From positions 1,302,001 to 1,366,000 of the forward strand of contig CBDCAB010000005.1 of the NCBI GenBank assembly GCA_965213735.1: a DNA stretch of 64,000 bases, read 5' to 3'. Under the pieces are notes generated by a model, which worked only from the letters and a program-made list of their open reading frames with translations, was not told the origin of the DNA and searched no databases. Made by a program: the position numbers and the translations under genes. Of this stretch, positions 1-10,064 are shown piece after piece. Each line of letters begins with the position of its first letter. Within the stretch, counting starts at the first letter, position 1. Origin of the DNA: CALDTK01 sp965213735. GTDB taxonomy: Bacteria > Bacteroidota > Bacteroidia > Chitinophagales > Saprospiraceae.

Positions 1-1902
1 GGCGTGCGGGTCGACTTCCAGGGAATTGATCATCGTCCACTCCGGGAGACCGGGGGGAGTTACGTTGGTCCACGATTGACCAGCATCTCGACTCAGGTGC
101 ACGAGGCCATCGTCGGAGCCCGTCCAGAGCAGCCCCGGCACGCGCGGACTTTCGCCTGCAGCAAAGATGGTGCAGTAGTACTCGACGCTGGTGTTGTCTT
201 GGGTGATCGGGCCGCCGCTAGAGACCATGCGGGAGGAGTCGTTGCGGGTCAAGTCGGGCGAAATCGTCTGCCAGGATTGCCCCTCGTTGGTCGTGACGTG
301 GAGGTGCTGGCTGGCGGTGTAAAGCTTATTGGGATCGTGTGGTGAAAAGAAGAGGGGGAAATTCCACTGGAAGCGATATTTCATACCCTCGGCGCCGTGG
401 CCCATCGGATTGTCGGGATAGACGCTTACGACCCGGCTCAGTCCGGTGGAGTGATTGAGCCGCTCGAGGAAACCATCGTAGCACCCGCCGTAGACAATTT
501 CAGGATTATCGGGTTTGGGAGCGATGTGGCCGCACTCACACCCTGCGGTGGGTTCCCAATCGCGCATCCCAATCGATGATCCATCGGTTCGACTTTTCAC
601 GCGCACAGTTGAATTATCCTGTTGGGCTGCGTATACGCGGTAGGGGAAGGCATTGTCGGTGGCGACGCGGTAAAATTGGGCAGTTGGCTGGTTGTGGTAA
701 TCGGTGTAGTTGATGCCTCCGTCGGTGCTGATTTGGGCGCCGCCATCATCGGCGATCGCCAGGATTTGCGGGTTGTGGGGATTGATCCACAGGTCGTGGT
801 GGTCGGAGTGAGGCGCCATGAAGCTCTCAAAGGATTTGCCTCCGTCTTTGCTACGCCAGTAGGCGACGTTGAGCACGTAGACCTGATCGGGGTCGGTGGG
901 ATGGGCGTAGATGCGCGTATAGTACCAGGCGCGTTGGCGCAGATTGCGGTCGTCGTTGACTTGGGTCCAGGTTTCGCCGCCGTCATCGCTGCGGTAGACG
1001 CCACCTTTCTCTTTGTGTTCGATGATGGCCCAGACGCGATCGCGTTGTGCTGGAGAGGGTGCGACGCCAATGATTCCGAGGCTTCCGGAGGGAAGGCCGG
1101 ATTTGGCTGTGGGGTTTTTGCCTGCGGTGTTTTCGGCAGTACTGGTGAGATTTTGCCAGGTTTGGCCGGAGTCGGTGCTGCGCCAGAGGTCACTGCCGGG
1201 GCCTCCACTCGAAAAACTGTGGGGAGTGCGGCGCACGCGCCAGGTGCTAGCGTAAAGGACGCGCGGATTGTAGGGGTCAAAGGCTATGTCGACGGCACCT
1301 GCATCGGAATTCGCAAAGAGAATACGGTTCCAGCTTTGGCCACCATCGCGTGATTCATAGACACCTCTTTGCTCAGACGACTTATAGAGGTCGCCCATCA
1401 CGGCGACGTAGACATGGTCGGGATCATTGGGATGCACCCGAATGCGGCCGATGTGTCGGCTTTCATTTAGGCCGATGTTGGTCCACGTCTTGCCAGTATT
1501 GACGCTGCGCCACATGCCGTAGCCATAGCTCACATTGCCGCGCAAGGTTTGTTCGCCCCCACCAGCATACACAACGTTTGGGTCGGAGGGAGCCACGGCA
1601 ATGCCTCCGACTGTGCCGCCGAAAGACTCGTCAGAAATCGGCTTCCAGTGGCGCCCGCCGTCGGTGGTCTGCCATACACCTCCGCCTGCTGTCCCCATAT
1701 AAAAGAGGTTGGGTTCGTCGGGCACACCTGTGATACAACTTGCACGGCCGCCGCGGAAAGGGCCAATATTCCGGTACGCCAGTGCAGCATAGAGTGTGGT
1801 GTCGACAGGTGGAGTGTCGGCAGCTTGGTTTTGCTGCCCCAGCGCGATGTTAGGGCGGCTACAACACAGGACGAGCGTCAGCAAACAGAGGAGGGTGCGC
1901 AT
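1..1902 (-). CDS. Sortilin/VPS10-type BNR-repeat beta-propeller protein, cut by left edge
   Basis: The frame is open from the ATG at 1902 to the window edge, giving 634 codons with no stop, so the true C-terminus lies outside. The N-terminus is a signal peptide (MRTLLCLLTLVLCC, then ALGQQ). After it come repeated BNR/Asp-box signatures such as SRDGGQSWN, STDSGQTWQ and SDDGGETWT, the pattern of secreted sialidase-like or VPS10/sortilin-like propellers of about 1000 residues that are common in Bacteroidota. Likely exported to the periplasm or surface; substrate unknown. The plus-strand ORFs lying over it are shadows. A decayed piece of a second family member lies at 8640-8850. Confidence 0.88.
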   Translation of the reverse strand, partial: MRTLLCLLTLVLCCSRPNIALGQQNQAADTPPVDTTLYAALAYRNIGPFRGGRASCITGVPDEPNLFYMGTAGGGVWQTTDGGRHWKPISDESFGGTVGGIAVAPSDPNVVYAGGGEQTLRGNVSYGYGMWRSVNTGKTWTNIGLNESRHIGRIRVHPNDPDHVYVAVMGDLYKSSEQRGVYESRDGGQSWNRILFANSDAGAVDIAFDPYNPRVLYASTWRVRRTPHSFSSGGPGSDLWRSTDSGQTWQNLTSTAENTAGKNPTAKSGLPSGSLGIIGVAPSPAQRDRVWAIIEHKEKGGVYRSDDGGETWTQVNDDRNLRQRAWYYTRIYAHPTDPDQVYVLNVAYWRSKDGGKSFESFMAPHSDHHDLWINPHNPQILAIADDGGAQISTDGGINYTDYHNQPTAQFYRVATDNAFPYRVYAAQQDNSTVRVKSRTDGSSIGMRDWEPTAGCECGHIAPKPDNPEIVYGGCYDGFLERLNHSTGLSRVVSVYPDNPMGHGAEGMKYRFQWNFPLFFSPHDPNKLYTASQHLHVTTNEGQSWQTISPDLTRNDSSRMVSSGGPITQDNTSVEYYCTIFAAGESPRVPGLLWTGSDDGLVHLSRDAGQSWTNVTPPGLPEWTMINSLEVDPHA

Positions 1903-1980
1903 AAAATCGCCTAAATTTAAACAATTTGTACCAATTAGCAAAATTTCCACCTTTTCACAGGGGTAGCTTTACTTGCCGGC

Positions 1981-2796
1981 ATGTGGAAGATTTTCAGATC
2001 GTTGATGGTGGTAGGTGCTTTGCTTGGGGTTGGCGAGCTTAGTGCTCAGTATGCAACATACATGAGGTCTGGGAGGCCCGGGCAGGCGATTGGTACCTAT
2101 TGTGTGGGCGCCGGTGTGCTGCAGCTTCAGCAGGGCTTTACCTATCAGCGTCAATCTGTGGGGGTCGCAAGGATCAACGATTTTACCAATAATAATGTCG
2201 TCAGGTATGGTCTTACTCGTGATTTTGAGGTAAGTGCAGTGGTCAGCTTTCGCCAAAACAGGTCAGATATCGTGCAAAATCCTACTGGTAACCCCTCAGT
2301 AATTACCGGACTCAGCGGAACTCAGATCGGCTTTCGCTATAATGTCACCGATGAATCCGAAAATGTCCCGTCTATTGCTATTCAAACGCGCTTCTTACTT
2401 CGAGCTCAGTCGGAAGAATTTAGACGTGCGAATACAGGCGCTACGACAATTCTGGCAGCTGGCAAAGGTATTACCGACAATCTTGCCTTAACGAGTAATC
2501 TTGGCTTTACCCATAGCGGAAATGCCGCGGGTATAAATCCGTTTTATTCCCTAGTAGTAGGGTATAGTATTGCGCAGAAGGTGGAGGTTTTTGTGGAAGG
2601 TTATGGGACTTTCAATGAGTTCGATTTAAATGTGGACGGTGGTTTCGGCTACTTTATAAGGCCTGATCTAAAGCTGGATATATTTGGAGGTGCTCAGGGC
2701 TTCGGTGATTTTGAGGGTGATCTTCCGAGTGTAGAAGGCGATTGGTTTGTGAGTGCGGGTGTTAGTTGGCGTGTGGGAGGTGCTGGGGATGAGTAG
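1981..2796 (+). CDS. Outer-membrane beta-barrel, phenol-degradation MetA-like transporter family
   Basis: A 271-residue protein with a signal peptide ending near LSAQ (residues 1-22). The body alternates hydrophobic and polar residues in short beta strands. The segment RYGLTRDFEVSAVVSF resembles the transporter/MetA-pathway outer-membrane family (PF13557-like). The C-terminus ends in strands typical of a barrel. It is divergent from the BNR gene, with only 78 bases of A+T-rich shared promoter space between the two starts. Function beyond an outer-membrane barrel cannot be read from sequence. One copy of the dispersed 15-bp word lies inside it, read as Ser-Phe-Arg-Gln-Asn. Confidence 0.72.
   Translation: MWKIFRSLMVVGALLGVGELSAQYATYMRSGRPGQAIGTYCVGAGVLQLQQGFTYQRQSVGVARINDFTNNNVVRYGLTRDFEVSAVVSFRQNRSDIVQNPTGNPSVITGLSGTQIGFRYNVTDESENVPSIAIQTRFLLRAQSEEFRRANTGATTILAAGKGITDNLALTSNLGFTHSGNAAGINPFYSLVVGYSIAQKVEVFVEGYGTFNEFDLNVDGGFGYFIRPDLKLDIFGGAQGFGDFEGDLPSVEGDWFVSAGVSWRVGGAGDE
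2245..2259 (-). repeat. Dispersed word GTTTTGGCGAAAGCT (exact 15-mer)
   Basis: Exact copy in reverse orientation, inside the outer-membrane barrel gene. It is read as Ser-Phe-Arg-Gln-Asn there, a frame different from the His-gene copies. Confidence 0.85.
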
Positions 2797-3013
2797 GTTC
2801 GAGCTTCCGAGGCACGTTCGATCTCTTCCGAGCAGTGTGCCTCATTTGGTGAACGTGTAATTTGAGCGTGTTTAAACTAGTAGTGGCAGGATCTGCGAGC
2901 CAGTTTGAGGGGAATTTTCAATGTTATACTTTGTATATCTAATCGTCATTGTTTCGTGATACCTCGTAGGTTAGTCTAGTTGACACCTCAACAACTCACT
3001 CAAATTTCTAAAA

Positions 3014-4318
3014 ATGAATTTTCAGAACCCCTCTTTTTTCACCAGCTATTACTGGATGATTCTGCTTGCCGTATGCCTGGTTGGTGGTACTGCATGTGAC
3101 AACGATGATAATGGTACAGGAACGACACCAATTGCGGAAACCAGCAACTTGTACACGATGTCAAACCAGACGCAGAACGCGGTCATTCACTACTCCATAC
3201 AAGAGGATGGCAGCTTACAGCGCAGTGGTGATTATTCGACTATGGGCCAAGGTACCAATGGATTCAAACCCGTTACAGGCGAGGCATCCGCTCCGGACCC
3301 ACTTTTTAGCGGGGACGCCGTTCAGCTATCGGAAGATAATGACTTGCTTTTCGTTTGTAACGCAGGTGACAATTCGGTATCCGCTTTCATGATCCAGGAT
3401 GATGGTACGCCAAGGTTTGTAGATAGGCAGTCTACTGGGCAGGACGGCACAGTGATGTCACTAGCCTATAATGAGGATGCTCGGGTGCTAACTGCCTCAC
3501 ATGCCTTTGGCCCGCAACACCTCACCCAGTTTAAAGTCGATGCGGACGGTGGCCTTACTTTAATGCCTGACACGTACACCCTCAACAACCTCACGGGTGA
3601 TGATCGAGTTCCGACGCAGGTCATTCACTCCCCGAACCGCGATTACCTTATCGCCGTAATTGTCTTCGATACTAGGCCTATGCCTGGCCCTGATGGCCCA
3701 ATTCTGGACCTAGCAAATGTGGACCGTGAAGATGGCTTAGTCGTCTTTCCAGTGAATGCGGATGGCACGCTGGGACAAGGACAATTTCGCGATGCGGGTG
3801 CGCCGACTCCCTTCACGCTGCGTTTTCTTAATAATAATAGCTCAAGATTCATCTGCACCTATGCCGCTGCTGTTCCTAGTAGCCCTGGCAATGGCGCTGG
3901 GCTGCTCGAATTGGGCAATGATGGATCCATTAGCCACTTTGAATTTGAATCAGTTAGCCTGTCAATGGCACCAGACGGCCCTTCCGAAACGTGTTGGGTG
4001 GCTATTGATCAGAACGATGAGTATGCCTACGTTTCTAACTTCAGCCTGGGCACAATGTCGAGTTTTAGAATAGACGGTACTAATTTGAGCATTGCCCAAG
4101 ACCCGGTTGTGCAGATCCAAGGCAATGGTTTCACAGGACTGGCTGGAATCCCCACCAGTGGCCCGGGCGATATTTGGATAGACAGCGAGGATCGAGTCTA
4201 TCAGCTCTTCGCTAACGCCGCGTTACTCATAGCGTATCAGGCCGATGCTGGAGGGTTGACGGAAATTGGTCGCTACAACGTGCCGCTAAATAGTGTGCAG
4301 GGGCTCGACGGTTTCTAG
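3014..4318 (+). CDS. Surface lipoprotein with lactonase-like beta-propeller
   Basis: A 434-residue protein. Residues 10-28 are a hydrophobic signal, followed by a lipobox (GGTAC). The residues straight after the cysteine are acidic (DNDDN), matching the lipoprotein export signal described for Bacteroidota surface lipoproteins. The rest has repeated blade-like units (for example LSEDNDLLFVCNAGDNSVSAF, then similar units at about 60-residue spacing) as in 6-phosphogluconolactonase/YVTN-type seven-bladed propellers. Catalytic activity cannot be claimed. The gene stands alone and is followed by a strong hairpin at 4373-4430. Confidence 0.7.
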   Translation: MNFQNPSFFTSYYWMILLAVCLVGGTACDNDDNGTGTTPIAETSNLYTMSNQTQNAVIHYSIQEDGSLQRSGDYSTMGQGTNGFKPVTGEASAPDPLFSGDAVQLSEDNDLLFVCNAGDNSVSAFMIQDDGTPRFVDRQSTGQDGTVMSLAYNEDARVLTASHAFGPQHLTQFKVDADGGLTLMPDTYTLNNLTGDDRVPTQVIHSPNRDYLIAVIVFDTRPMPGPDGPILDLANVDREDGLVVFPVNADGTLGQGQFRDAGAPTPFTLRFLNNNSSRFICTYAAAVPSSPGNGAGLLELGNDGSISHFEFESVSLSMAPDGPSETCWVAIDQNDEYAYVSNFSLGTMSSFRIDGTNLSIAQDPVVQIQGNGFTGLAGIPTSGPGDIWIDSEDRVYQLFANAALLIAYQADAGGLTEIGRYNVPLNSVQGLDGF

Positions 4319-4372
4319 TATACTTCAGCGATACAGAGAACCGCCAATATAGCCAAATGAGCCTTCAGTAGA

Positions 4373-4430
4373 AATCATGACATAGCCCGCGCCGAGCTTT
4401 CGAAAGCGGTGCGGGCTGTGTCATGATTTT
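4373..4430. terminator. Long bidirectional terminator/cruciform-forming palindrome
   Basis: A nearly perfect inverted repeat of about 58 bases: outer arms AAATCATGACA and TGTCATGATTT, middle arms AGCCCGC and GCGGGCT, and a GCTTTCGAAAGC centre, ending in a T run. It sits 55 bases after the lipoprotein stop, so it probably terminates that transcript. Confidence 0.75.
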
Positions 4431-4826
4431 AAGGATATATGTACCACAGCAAACGATAAGTTCATTTATCACTGCAGGGTATTGCAACCGGTTTGGAAGC
4501 TCATTTCTGAAATCACTGACACAAGACTCACTTATAGAAGCCAAATAGTTTTGCAACAGACTCCTGCCGGTCTTGCGACGCTGGGCTTTTGCAGTTTCCT
4601 TGGATTTGACAGCTTAAGTCGTGAGACAGAAAATTCTAACATGGCTTGCAAACAGAGTACTGATGGCCATACAGTCGGGGGTGTAGGTGAGTAAAGTCGA
4701 CATGCAGCTCAGGCCGTTTTTAACTGCCATGTAGTCTTCTCTAGCAGCATACACCTTGTCACTGTGACCGTTCTGCACTTTAGCTTTGAGAGCCCTGCAG
4801 AACATCTCTTGCCTCCAAGCCATCAC
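4431..4826. other. Non-coding stretch upstream of the response regulator
   Basis: About 400 bases with no convincing gene. Short ORFs here lack any family resemblance. It presumably holds the promoter of the two-component operon. Confidence 0.5.
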
Positions 4827-5540
4827 ATGTCAAGTTCCATGAAAAAAGTGCTCATTGTCGAAGACGATCTCGACATTGCAGAGTTGCTGACCATACACCT
4901 CAGCGATTTAGAGTGCCATGTCATGCATTCTAGTAATGGAAGCAGTGGTCTTTCCTTAGCAAGGGAAGGCAATTTCGATCTAATTATCTTGGACATAGGC
5001 CTGCCTGGAATTACTGGTTTAGAAATCTGTTCTAAGCTTAGGCGAGACGGAGATATTACGCCCATTATGATGTTGACAGCTAGGAGTGATGAAACGGATC
5101 GAATTACCGGTCTAGAGTTTGGAGCAGATGTATATATCACGAAGCCATTTAGCATTCTTGAATTTAAGGCCAAATTTAATGCGCTGTTTAGGCGGATTGA
5201 TTTGGAAAGGACTCAGTTAGTGCAGAATGATGATTCAGTCACTTTAGAATTTGGAGATCTTGTGGTAGACCTGGAGAAGAAGGCTGCTAGTTTAAAAGGT
5301 GAGCGCCTAAATCTGACTCCAAAAGAATATCAACTTCTCGCACTATTGTCTTCAAATCCAGGTAAGACCTATAGTCGGGAAAATCTTTTAGCTCTAGTTT
5401 GGGACTATCAATTTCAAGGCTTTGAGCATACTGTTAACACTCACATCAACCGCTTACGGGCTAAGATCGAACCCGATATGCGCAACCCTCATTACGTGTT
5501 AACTACTTGGGGCCTCGGCTATCGGTTCAAAGATGAGTAA
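4827..5540 (+). CDS. OmpR/PhoB-family response regulator
   Basis: A 237-residue DNA-binding response regulator. The receiver domain (about residues 6-120) shows the acidic pair in VEDD, the phospho-acceptor Asp56 in ILDIGLPG, the conserved Thr in MLTA and the Lys in TKPF. The C-terminal winged helix (about 140-235) has LTPKEYQLLALL and the late NTHINRLRAKIE segment. The ATG at 4827 (MSSSMKK) or 4839 (MKK) is preferred, because the upstream in-frame extension does not resemble a receiver. The cognate kinase follows after 47 bases but is interrupted by an insertion sequence, so this regulator may lack its normal input. Confidence 0.9.
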   Translation: MSSSMKKVLIVEDDLDIAELLTIHLSDLECHVMHSSNGSSGLSLAREGNFDLIILDIGLPGITGLEICSKLRRDGDITPIMMLTARSDETDRITGLEFGADVYITKPFSILEFKAKFNALFRRIDLERTQLVQNDDSVTLEFGDLVVDLEKKAASLKGERLNLTPKEYQLLALLSSNPGKTYSRENLLALVWDYQFQGFEHTVNTHINRLRAKIEPDMRNPHYVLTTWGLGYRFKDE

Positions 5541-6440
5541 GCATGTTTCACGAATTTAAACAATATTTACGTTCTGAATAGACCAGAATGGACCCCGACA
5601 TGCATCGCTTTCGTTTTCGACCTTTCTACTGGCGGGTGCCACTACTAGTGTTTGCGTTGCTTTGCTTGGTAGCAGTAGTAATGTTGTACACGGTCACCGT
5701 TACATCTTCGAGATATAATCGTGACGTAATTCAGTTGTTAAACGCTGAAACTGCTGAGCATATCGGACATGCTATTCAGGGTACGGTGCCTGAAAATATA
5801 CCGGAGGGATATCTAGATAGTATATTTTCCACAGTAATGGTGTATCATCCCGCAATCGAGATATACCTTTTAGATCACAGCGGAAATATTGTTGGCTATT
5901 CAGCTCCAGATTCGCTAGTGATTGCTCAAAAAGTTGATATTGCTCCTATTACAGAATTTCTCACAGACATTCACCATGTCCCGATCTTGGGTGACGATCC
6001 TCGCAACCCAGGCAGTAAGCGCGTATTCTCTGCCACGGAAATCGTGGTTGACGGTGCAGTCAGAGGATATATTTATGTCATCCTCATGGGAACTAATTTT
6101 CTTAAGTCAAGCAATCAAGTTTTGTCAGGATATATATGGGGATTTGCTGGTAATTTGATTCTTGCTCTCCTGGTAGCATCCTTAGCTATCGGCTATCTTT
6201 TGTTCCGATATATGAGTCGCAATTTGACTCGCATTTCTGATGCAGTTTATCAATTTCGAAATGGTAAATTAGATACTCGAATAAATACCAATAATCTCGG
6301 TCAATGGGAAGATCTGGCTACATCATTCAATGCGATGGCAGAGACTATATCTATAAATATTGACAAAATAGAAGCTATGAATAGCGGCAAGAAAGAACTA
6401 GTAGCCAATATTACACACGATCTAAAAACTCCATTAGTTA

Positions 6441-7375
6441 GAGCCTGTTATAGTTTGCGCATATGACTATGTGTTATGTGTAAAACGTTGTCGGTCAGTT
6501 GAACTATAAGCCGCCGGAAGGCATCCGGTGGGCATGATCACTACATCTTACCACCCGAACGTCTCCGACGACTCTGTAAAGTTACTCACCCGCTGCATTC
6601 TTCTTCTAATCCCAAAACGAGACCGCAAATACAAAGTCGAAGTCATCGTCGCAGCTATCCTCCATCGCATCGATAACGGCTGCAAATGGCGTGCACTTGA
6701 TCGGCCTGAGCTACCCTGGTACGTAGCCTATGATTACTACAAACGCTGGGCAAGCAACTTCGTCATTGAGACTGCTAACGCAATGTTAGTCAGCATGTTA
6801 AGATTTTTAGAGGCACTCGCTTTGACCATGATTGGTGCTCCTGGCCCTGATCATAATTCAGGCAGCCCCACCCTAGCGGTGGTCGACTCAAAGTCGGTGC
6901 GTTCGGCCGTCTGGGGACGCCGAGAAGACCACGGCTTTGATGGGTTCAAACACGTCAAGGGTATCAAGGTACATGCCCTGACAGACTCCCGTGGACATCT
7001 ACTGGCATGCTCATGCTCACAGGCCAATGCGCACGACTGGCCGCATGTGGCTCAAGTATTAGCGCGCGCACAGGCTGTCGGTTTTAGTAAACTCGTGAAG
7101 TGCCTGGCCGACGGTGCCTACAAGCACTTCGGCGAGCAGGTAGCCGAACTCGACAGCATTGGAGTGCACAACTGTTCCAGAAGCTAAAAAGCTGAAAAAC
7201 AATGGGTTTTGCCCCATACCAAAGCGATGGGTGATCGAGAGAACTTTCTCACATTTATCATTCTCGCGTGCCTTCCACGTGAGCTATGAGCGCCTTACAA
7301 GGCATGCTGAGGCAGCTGTAATGTGGGCCCATGCTAAGCTGGCCATGAGACAGCTTGAAAAACTATAACAGGCTC
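6441..7375 (+). mobile_element. IS5-family insertion sequence, 935 bp
   Basis: The ends are perfect 16-bp inverted repeats, GAGCCTGTTATAGTTT at 6441-6456 and its complement at 7360-7375. A TTA triplet flanks both sides (6438-6440 and 7376-7378), a 3-bp target duplication of the TNA type reported for IS5-related subgroups. It carries one transposase, read in two frames, and disrupts a histidine kinase gene. Intact ends and duplication argue for recent arrival. Confidence 0.92.
6534..7368 (+). pseudogene. IS5-family DDE transposase in two frames
   Basis: The first frame (ATG 6534 or GTG 6528, stop at 7187) carries an N-terminal DUF4096-like domain (IDNGCKWRAL), the first catalytic Asp in AVVDSKSV and the second in CLADGAYK. 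The second frame (about 7159-7368) carries the glutamate motif KRWVIERTF. Joining them needs a +1 shift near 7165-7175, in GTGCACAACTG. Programmed shifts in relatives are usually -1, so a one-base insertion that kills the enzyme is the simpler reading. A rare +1 recoding event cannot be excluded. Confidence 0.85.
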
Positions 7376-8004
7376 TTAGCATTCAGGGGTTTGCTGAATT
7401 GTTATTCATGAAGTCAACCGCTCTATCCCAAGATTCGCGCACACGCTACGCTCAAACTATATTCAAGAACAGTAAGCTCTTGATGCGATTGGTAGATCAC
7501 CTCTATGAATACTCCCAGCTACAATCTAATGAAATTGTTCCGCACATTGAGCCTTTCAGCATCCAGGAGCTGATTTCTGATAATTCTAGTAGGTACGAGT
7601 TAATCGCTGATGCTCTTGGTGTGGATGTCAAAATTGACATGCCTCGAGATTTGCCACTAGTGCTTGGTGATATTGCGCTTATCGATCGAGTACTTCAGAA
7701 TTTAATTGACAATGCTCTCAAATTTTGTGGAGCAGGAGATTGTATTAGAATTGGAGCAGTGACCGACGAATCAATTATCGAATTATTTGTAGCTGATACA
7801 GGTCCTGGCATTCCGACGCATCTGCGTGAGATCATCTTCGAGAGATTTGTCAAAAAGAAGGTTGCACCAGGTGAGACGTACACCGGTATCGGATTGGGCC
7901 TCGACATCGTGCGTGAAATTCTCGAACTCCACGACACAAGCATAGTGATATTGAGCAACGAGCCGAAAGGAACAGTGTTCTCGTTCAAACTTCAGCGGTA
8001 TTAA

Positions 8005-8639
8005 TCTACACCTGATGATCACTTGGCAGGACCGGCGTTGTAGCGTTGAGAACTTGGAATCACCCCTAGCTTCGTCCGTCATTCACTGACGTCAATTCTA
8101 CATTTCGTGAGTAAAAGAAAGTGTGGAGTGATTCTAATCATAAATGGTGAAGATGGAACGACTAGTTTCATCCTCACCTTTAGTCCCACTCTGTCTTCAT
8201 CCTACTTTACCTAGATCATGTTATAGTACGGTGGAGCTACTACAACTCCTTGAAAATCAACACTTCCGATCCTCATATTTTGGTGGGGCTACCGCCAGAT
8301 GCTCCAAGTATTTCGCCTTACCAAAACCAACTACACAACACGGAGTGGGTGCTTCGTGATGTTCATTACAGGGATGAGTGTGTACGGCATTGTGCGGCAC
8401 ATCATCATCGAGGTATCTACTGCGATTTAGCCATTCCTAAAGTTACCGCGCCACCGCTCGGAAGCGGTCGAACGGCGCTGAGCTCGCAATCGTTGAAGGT
8501 TGCTGAGACTGGATGTTTGCGAGGCACACCCGGCTGTTTATGGGGCATGTGTACATGAGATAGAGAGAGCAAGGTCGGAGCGAGCGGCAAGAGCATTGCG
8601 TGACGTTGGCTGCCGCTGTTGAACACGCTAAGCCGAGAA
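8005..8639. other. Non-coding or decayed stretch
   Basis: No convincing gene. Short plus-strand ORFs near 8144-8558 have no family signature and are probably chance. The stretch lies between the split kinase and a decayed BNR fragment, which suggests long-standing gene loss. Confidence 0.4.
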
Positions 8640-8850
8640 AATGCTTTTGTGGACCTTTAATCGCAATTTCACGTAGCGCAGCCGCATCATCCATAATCCA
8701 GAGCGCGCGGCCCTGAGTGGCAATGATAATATCAACGCTTCTTATAGCAATATCTGTGATAGGAACAACGGGCATGTTTTGCCGAAAGGCCGACCAAAAA
8801 GCACCCGCATCGAAGCTGATGTAAATGCCTGACTCGCTCAGCATCCAGCT
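8640..8850 (-). pseudogene. Fragment of a VPS10/BNR-family protein
   Basis: The minus-strand peptide contains GIYISFDAGAFW, then PVVPITDIAI and IIIATQGRALWIMDD. These match the C-terminal propeller segment of the same sortilin-like family as the left-edge gene (typical pattern: G-Y-S-D-G-W, PVTPITDL, ATQGRSFWILDD). No start region and no N-terminal propeller adjoin it, and the reading dissolves after about 70 residues. It is a relic of a paralogue, not part of the left-edge gene. Confidence 0.7.
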
Positions 8851-8974
8851 TAAGTGAGTACGCCCCCTCTGTATACCACGGCTGAGGGTTTAGATGTTGC
8901 ATTCACTAGCCAGACAATTTGTGACGCGCAACGTCAAATAAACCGTCTGCTGAAGTCTAAATTTGCCGCGAATC

Positions 8975-9820
8975 ATGAAGTTCTTCCATTTCGTCTTTTA
9001 TTGCTCGTTGTCAGTGTTAGTTGCGTGTGGGCCGGGCTCGACCAATCGCATAGTCGCTACAGATGTGCATCATGTGATGGATGTTCGATCCTATGCTGCC
9101 CTTTCGGATGCTGTATATATCCACAAGTTTGAGACGACGAATGCGGAGTGGATGGAGATGGTTGAGGATTATCGGGAGCGGGAGGATGTTGCTGCTCTGC
9201 GTAAATTAGGTGCTGACTCTTTAAGTCAACTTACTCCTGGCTCAGGAAGCTATTTATATGCACACGCCGCTTTTGCAGATTATCCAGTGGTGCATATTAC
9301 GCATGAGGCTGCGCTTGCGTACTGTAGCTGGTTAATGGAGCGCTATCATCAGCAGGCTCAGCGGAATTTCGAGCAGGTTATTTTTCGCTTGCCTACAGCT
9401 GAGGAGTGGCAGCGTGCAGCTTCTGGCGGTAATCCCTTTGCGCGCTATGCCTGGGATGGCTTTGACATAAAAGACAATGATGGCCTTTACAAGGCAAATT
9501 GTCTGGTGCTCGATGAAGGTCAGTTGGCTATAATTCGGGGTAAGGTTGCTGAAGTGATTCCACCGAAGGTCCCGCTCGCTTGCACCCCGACCGTTTCCCC
9601 AGTAAGGAGCTATTCACCCCACGCTTATGGCTTGTACAACGCCTGTGGCAACGTCGCCGAAATGCTAGACCAACCAGGACATACCCGTGGCGGTAGCTTC
9701 GAAACTTCCGCCTACTACTTGCGCCTCGATGCGGATGTGGATGCCTATCGAGGCTGGCAGGAGGCCAACGAAGCTATCGGGATGAGGGTGGTGATGGAGG
9801 TGGTGCGTAGCTCTGGTTAA
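8975..9820 (+). CDS. FGE/SUMF1-like (formylglycine-generating enzyme fold) lipoprotein
   Basis: A 281-residue protein from the ATG at 8975; a TTG 12 bases upstream is the alternative. The signal peptide ends in a lipobox (LVAC). The FGE-sulfatase fold (PF03781) is supported in order by FETTNAEWMEM, VVHITHEAALAYCSWL, FRLPTAEEWQRAASGG, AYGLYNACGNVAEML and the final GMRVVMEV. In Bacteroidota such lipoproteins include the gliding/T9SS proteins GldJ and GldK, but this one is shorter and its role is unknown. It is probably anchored in the envelope. Confidence 0.8.
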   Translation: MKFFHFVFYCSLSVLVACGPGSTNRIVATDVHHVMDVRSYAALSDAVYIHKFETTNAEWMEMVEDYREREDVAALRKLGADSLSQLTPGSGSYLYAHAAFADYPVVHITHEAALAYCSWLMERYHQQAQRNFEQVIFRLPTAEEWQRAASGGNPFARYAWDGFDIKDNDGLYKANCLVLDEGQLAIIRGKVAEVIPPKVPLACTPTVSPVRSYSPHAYGLYNACGNVAEMLDQPGHTRGGSFETSAYYLRLDADVDAYRGWQEANEAIGMRVVMEVVRSSG

Positions 9821-10064
9821 AGAATTCAACTCGTCGCTACGGTCAGAAGCAGAAGCTAAACTTGGTAGAAACGACTCATAACCTCCTTCGTAACGCTAGT
9901 CAAGCGCTGATGTAATTTTAGAGGGTGAGGCATCAAAGCTATTGATCCCATCCCTGCCATTTACGCTCAAATATATTGAGTCACGAAGCTGCTACCAGAG
10001 CCTCCACCTGAACAAGAGTCTCACGAATGCGGTCTATAGCTTAGCCGCCAGATTCCGCCAATGC

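Larger units (their letters stand above)
5588..8004 (+). pseudogene. Sensor histidine kinase interrupted by an IS element
   Basis: The kinase is in two parts, 5588-6440 and 7379-8004. Part one has a transmembrane helix (residues 12-36), an extracytoplasmic sensor region, a second helix near residues 180-205, a HAMP linker and the His-box NITHDLKTPL. Part two has the rest of the dimerisation helix, the N box (LIDNALKF), the G1 box (VADTGPGIP) and the G2 box (GIGLGLDIV). Removing bases 6441-7378 (the element plus one TTA) restores one frame reading HDLKTPLVSIQGFAELL, the canonical motif. The split is therefore a recent insertion, and precise excision would revive the gene. Confidence 0.92.

Noticed and set aside
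597..1353. Overlapping ORFs on both strands inside the left-edge gene
   Set aside because: The codons and BNR motifs are in another minus-strand frame that runs open from 1902 to the edge; these ORFs are shadows.
7159..7187. Programmed -1 frameshift in the transposase
   Set aside because: The frames require +1 (or -2), so the common -1 mechanism does not fit.
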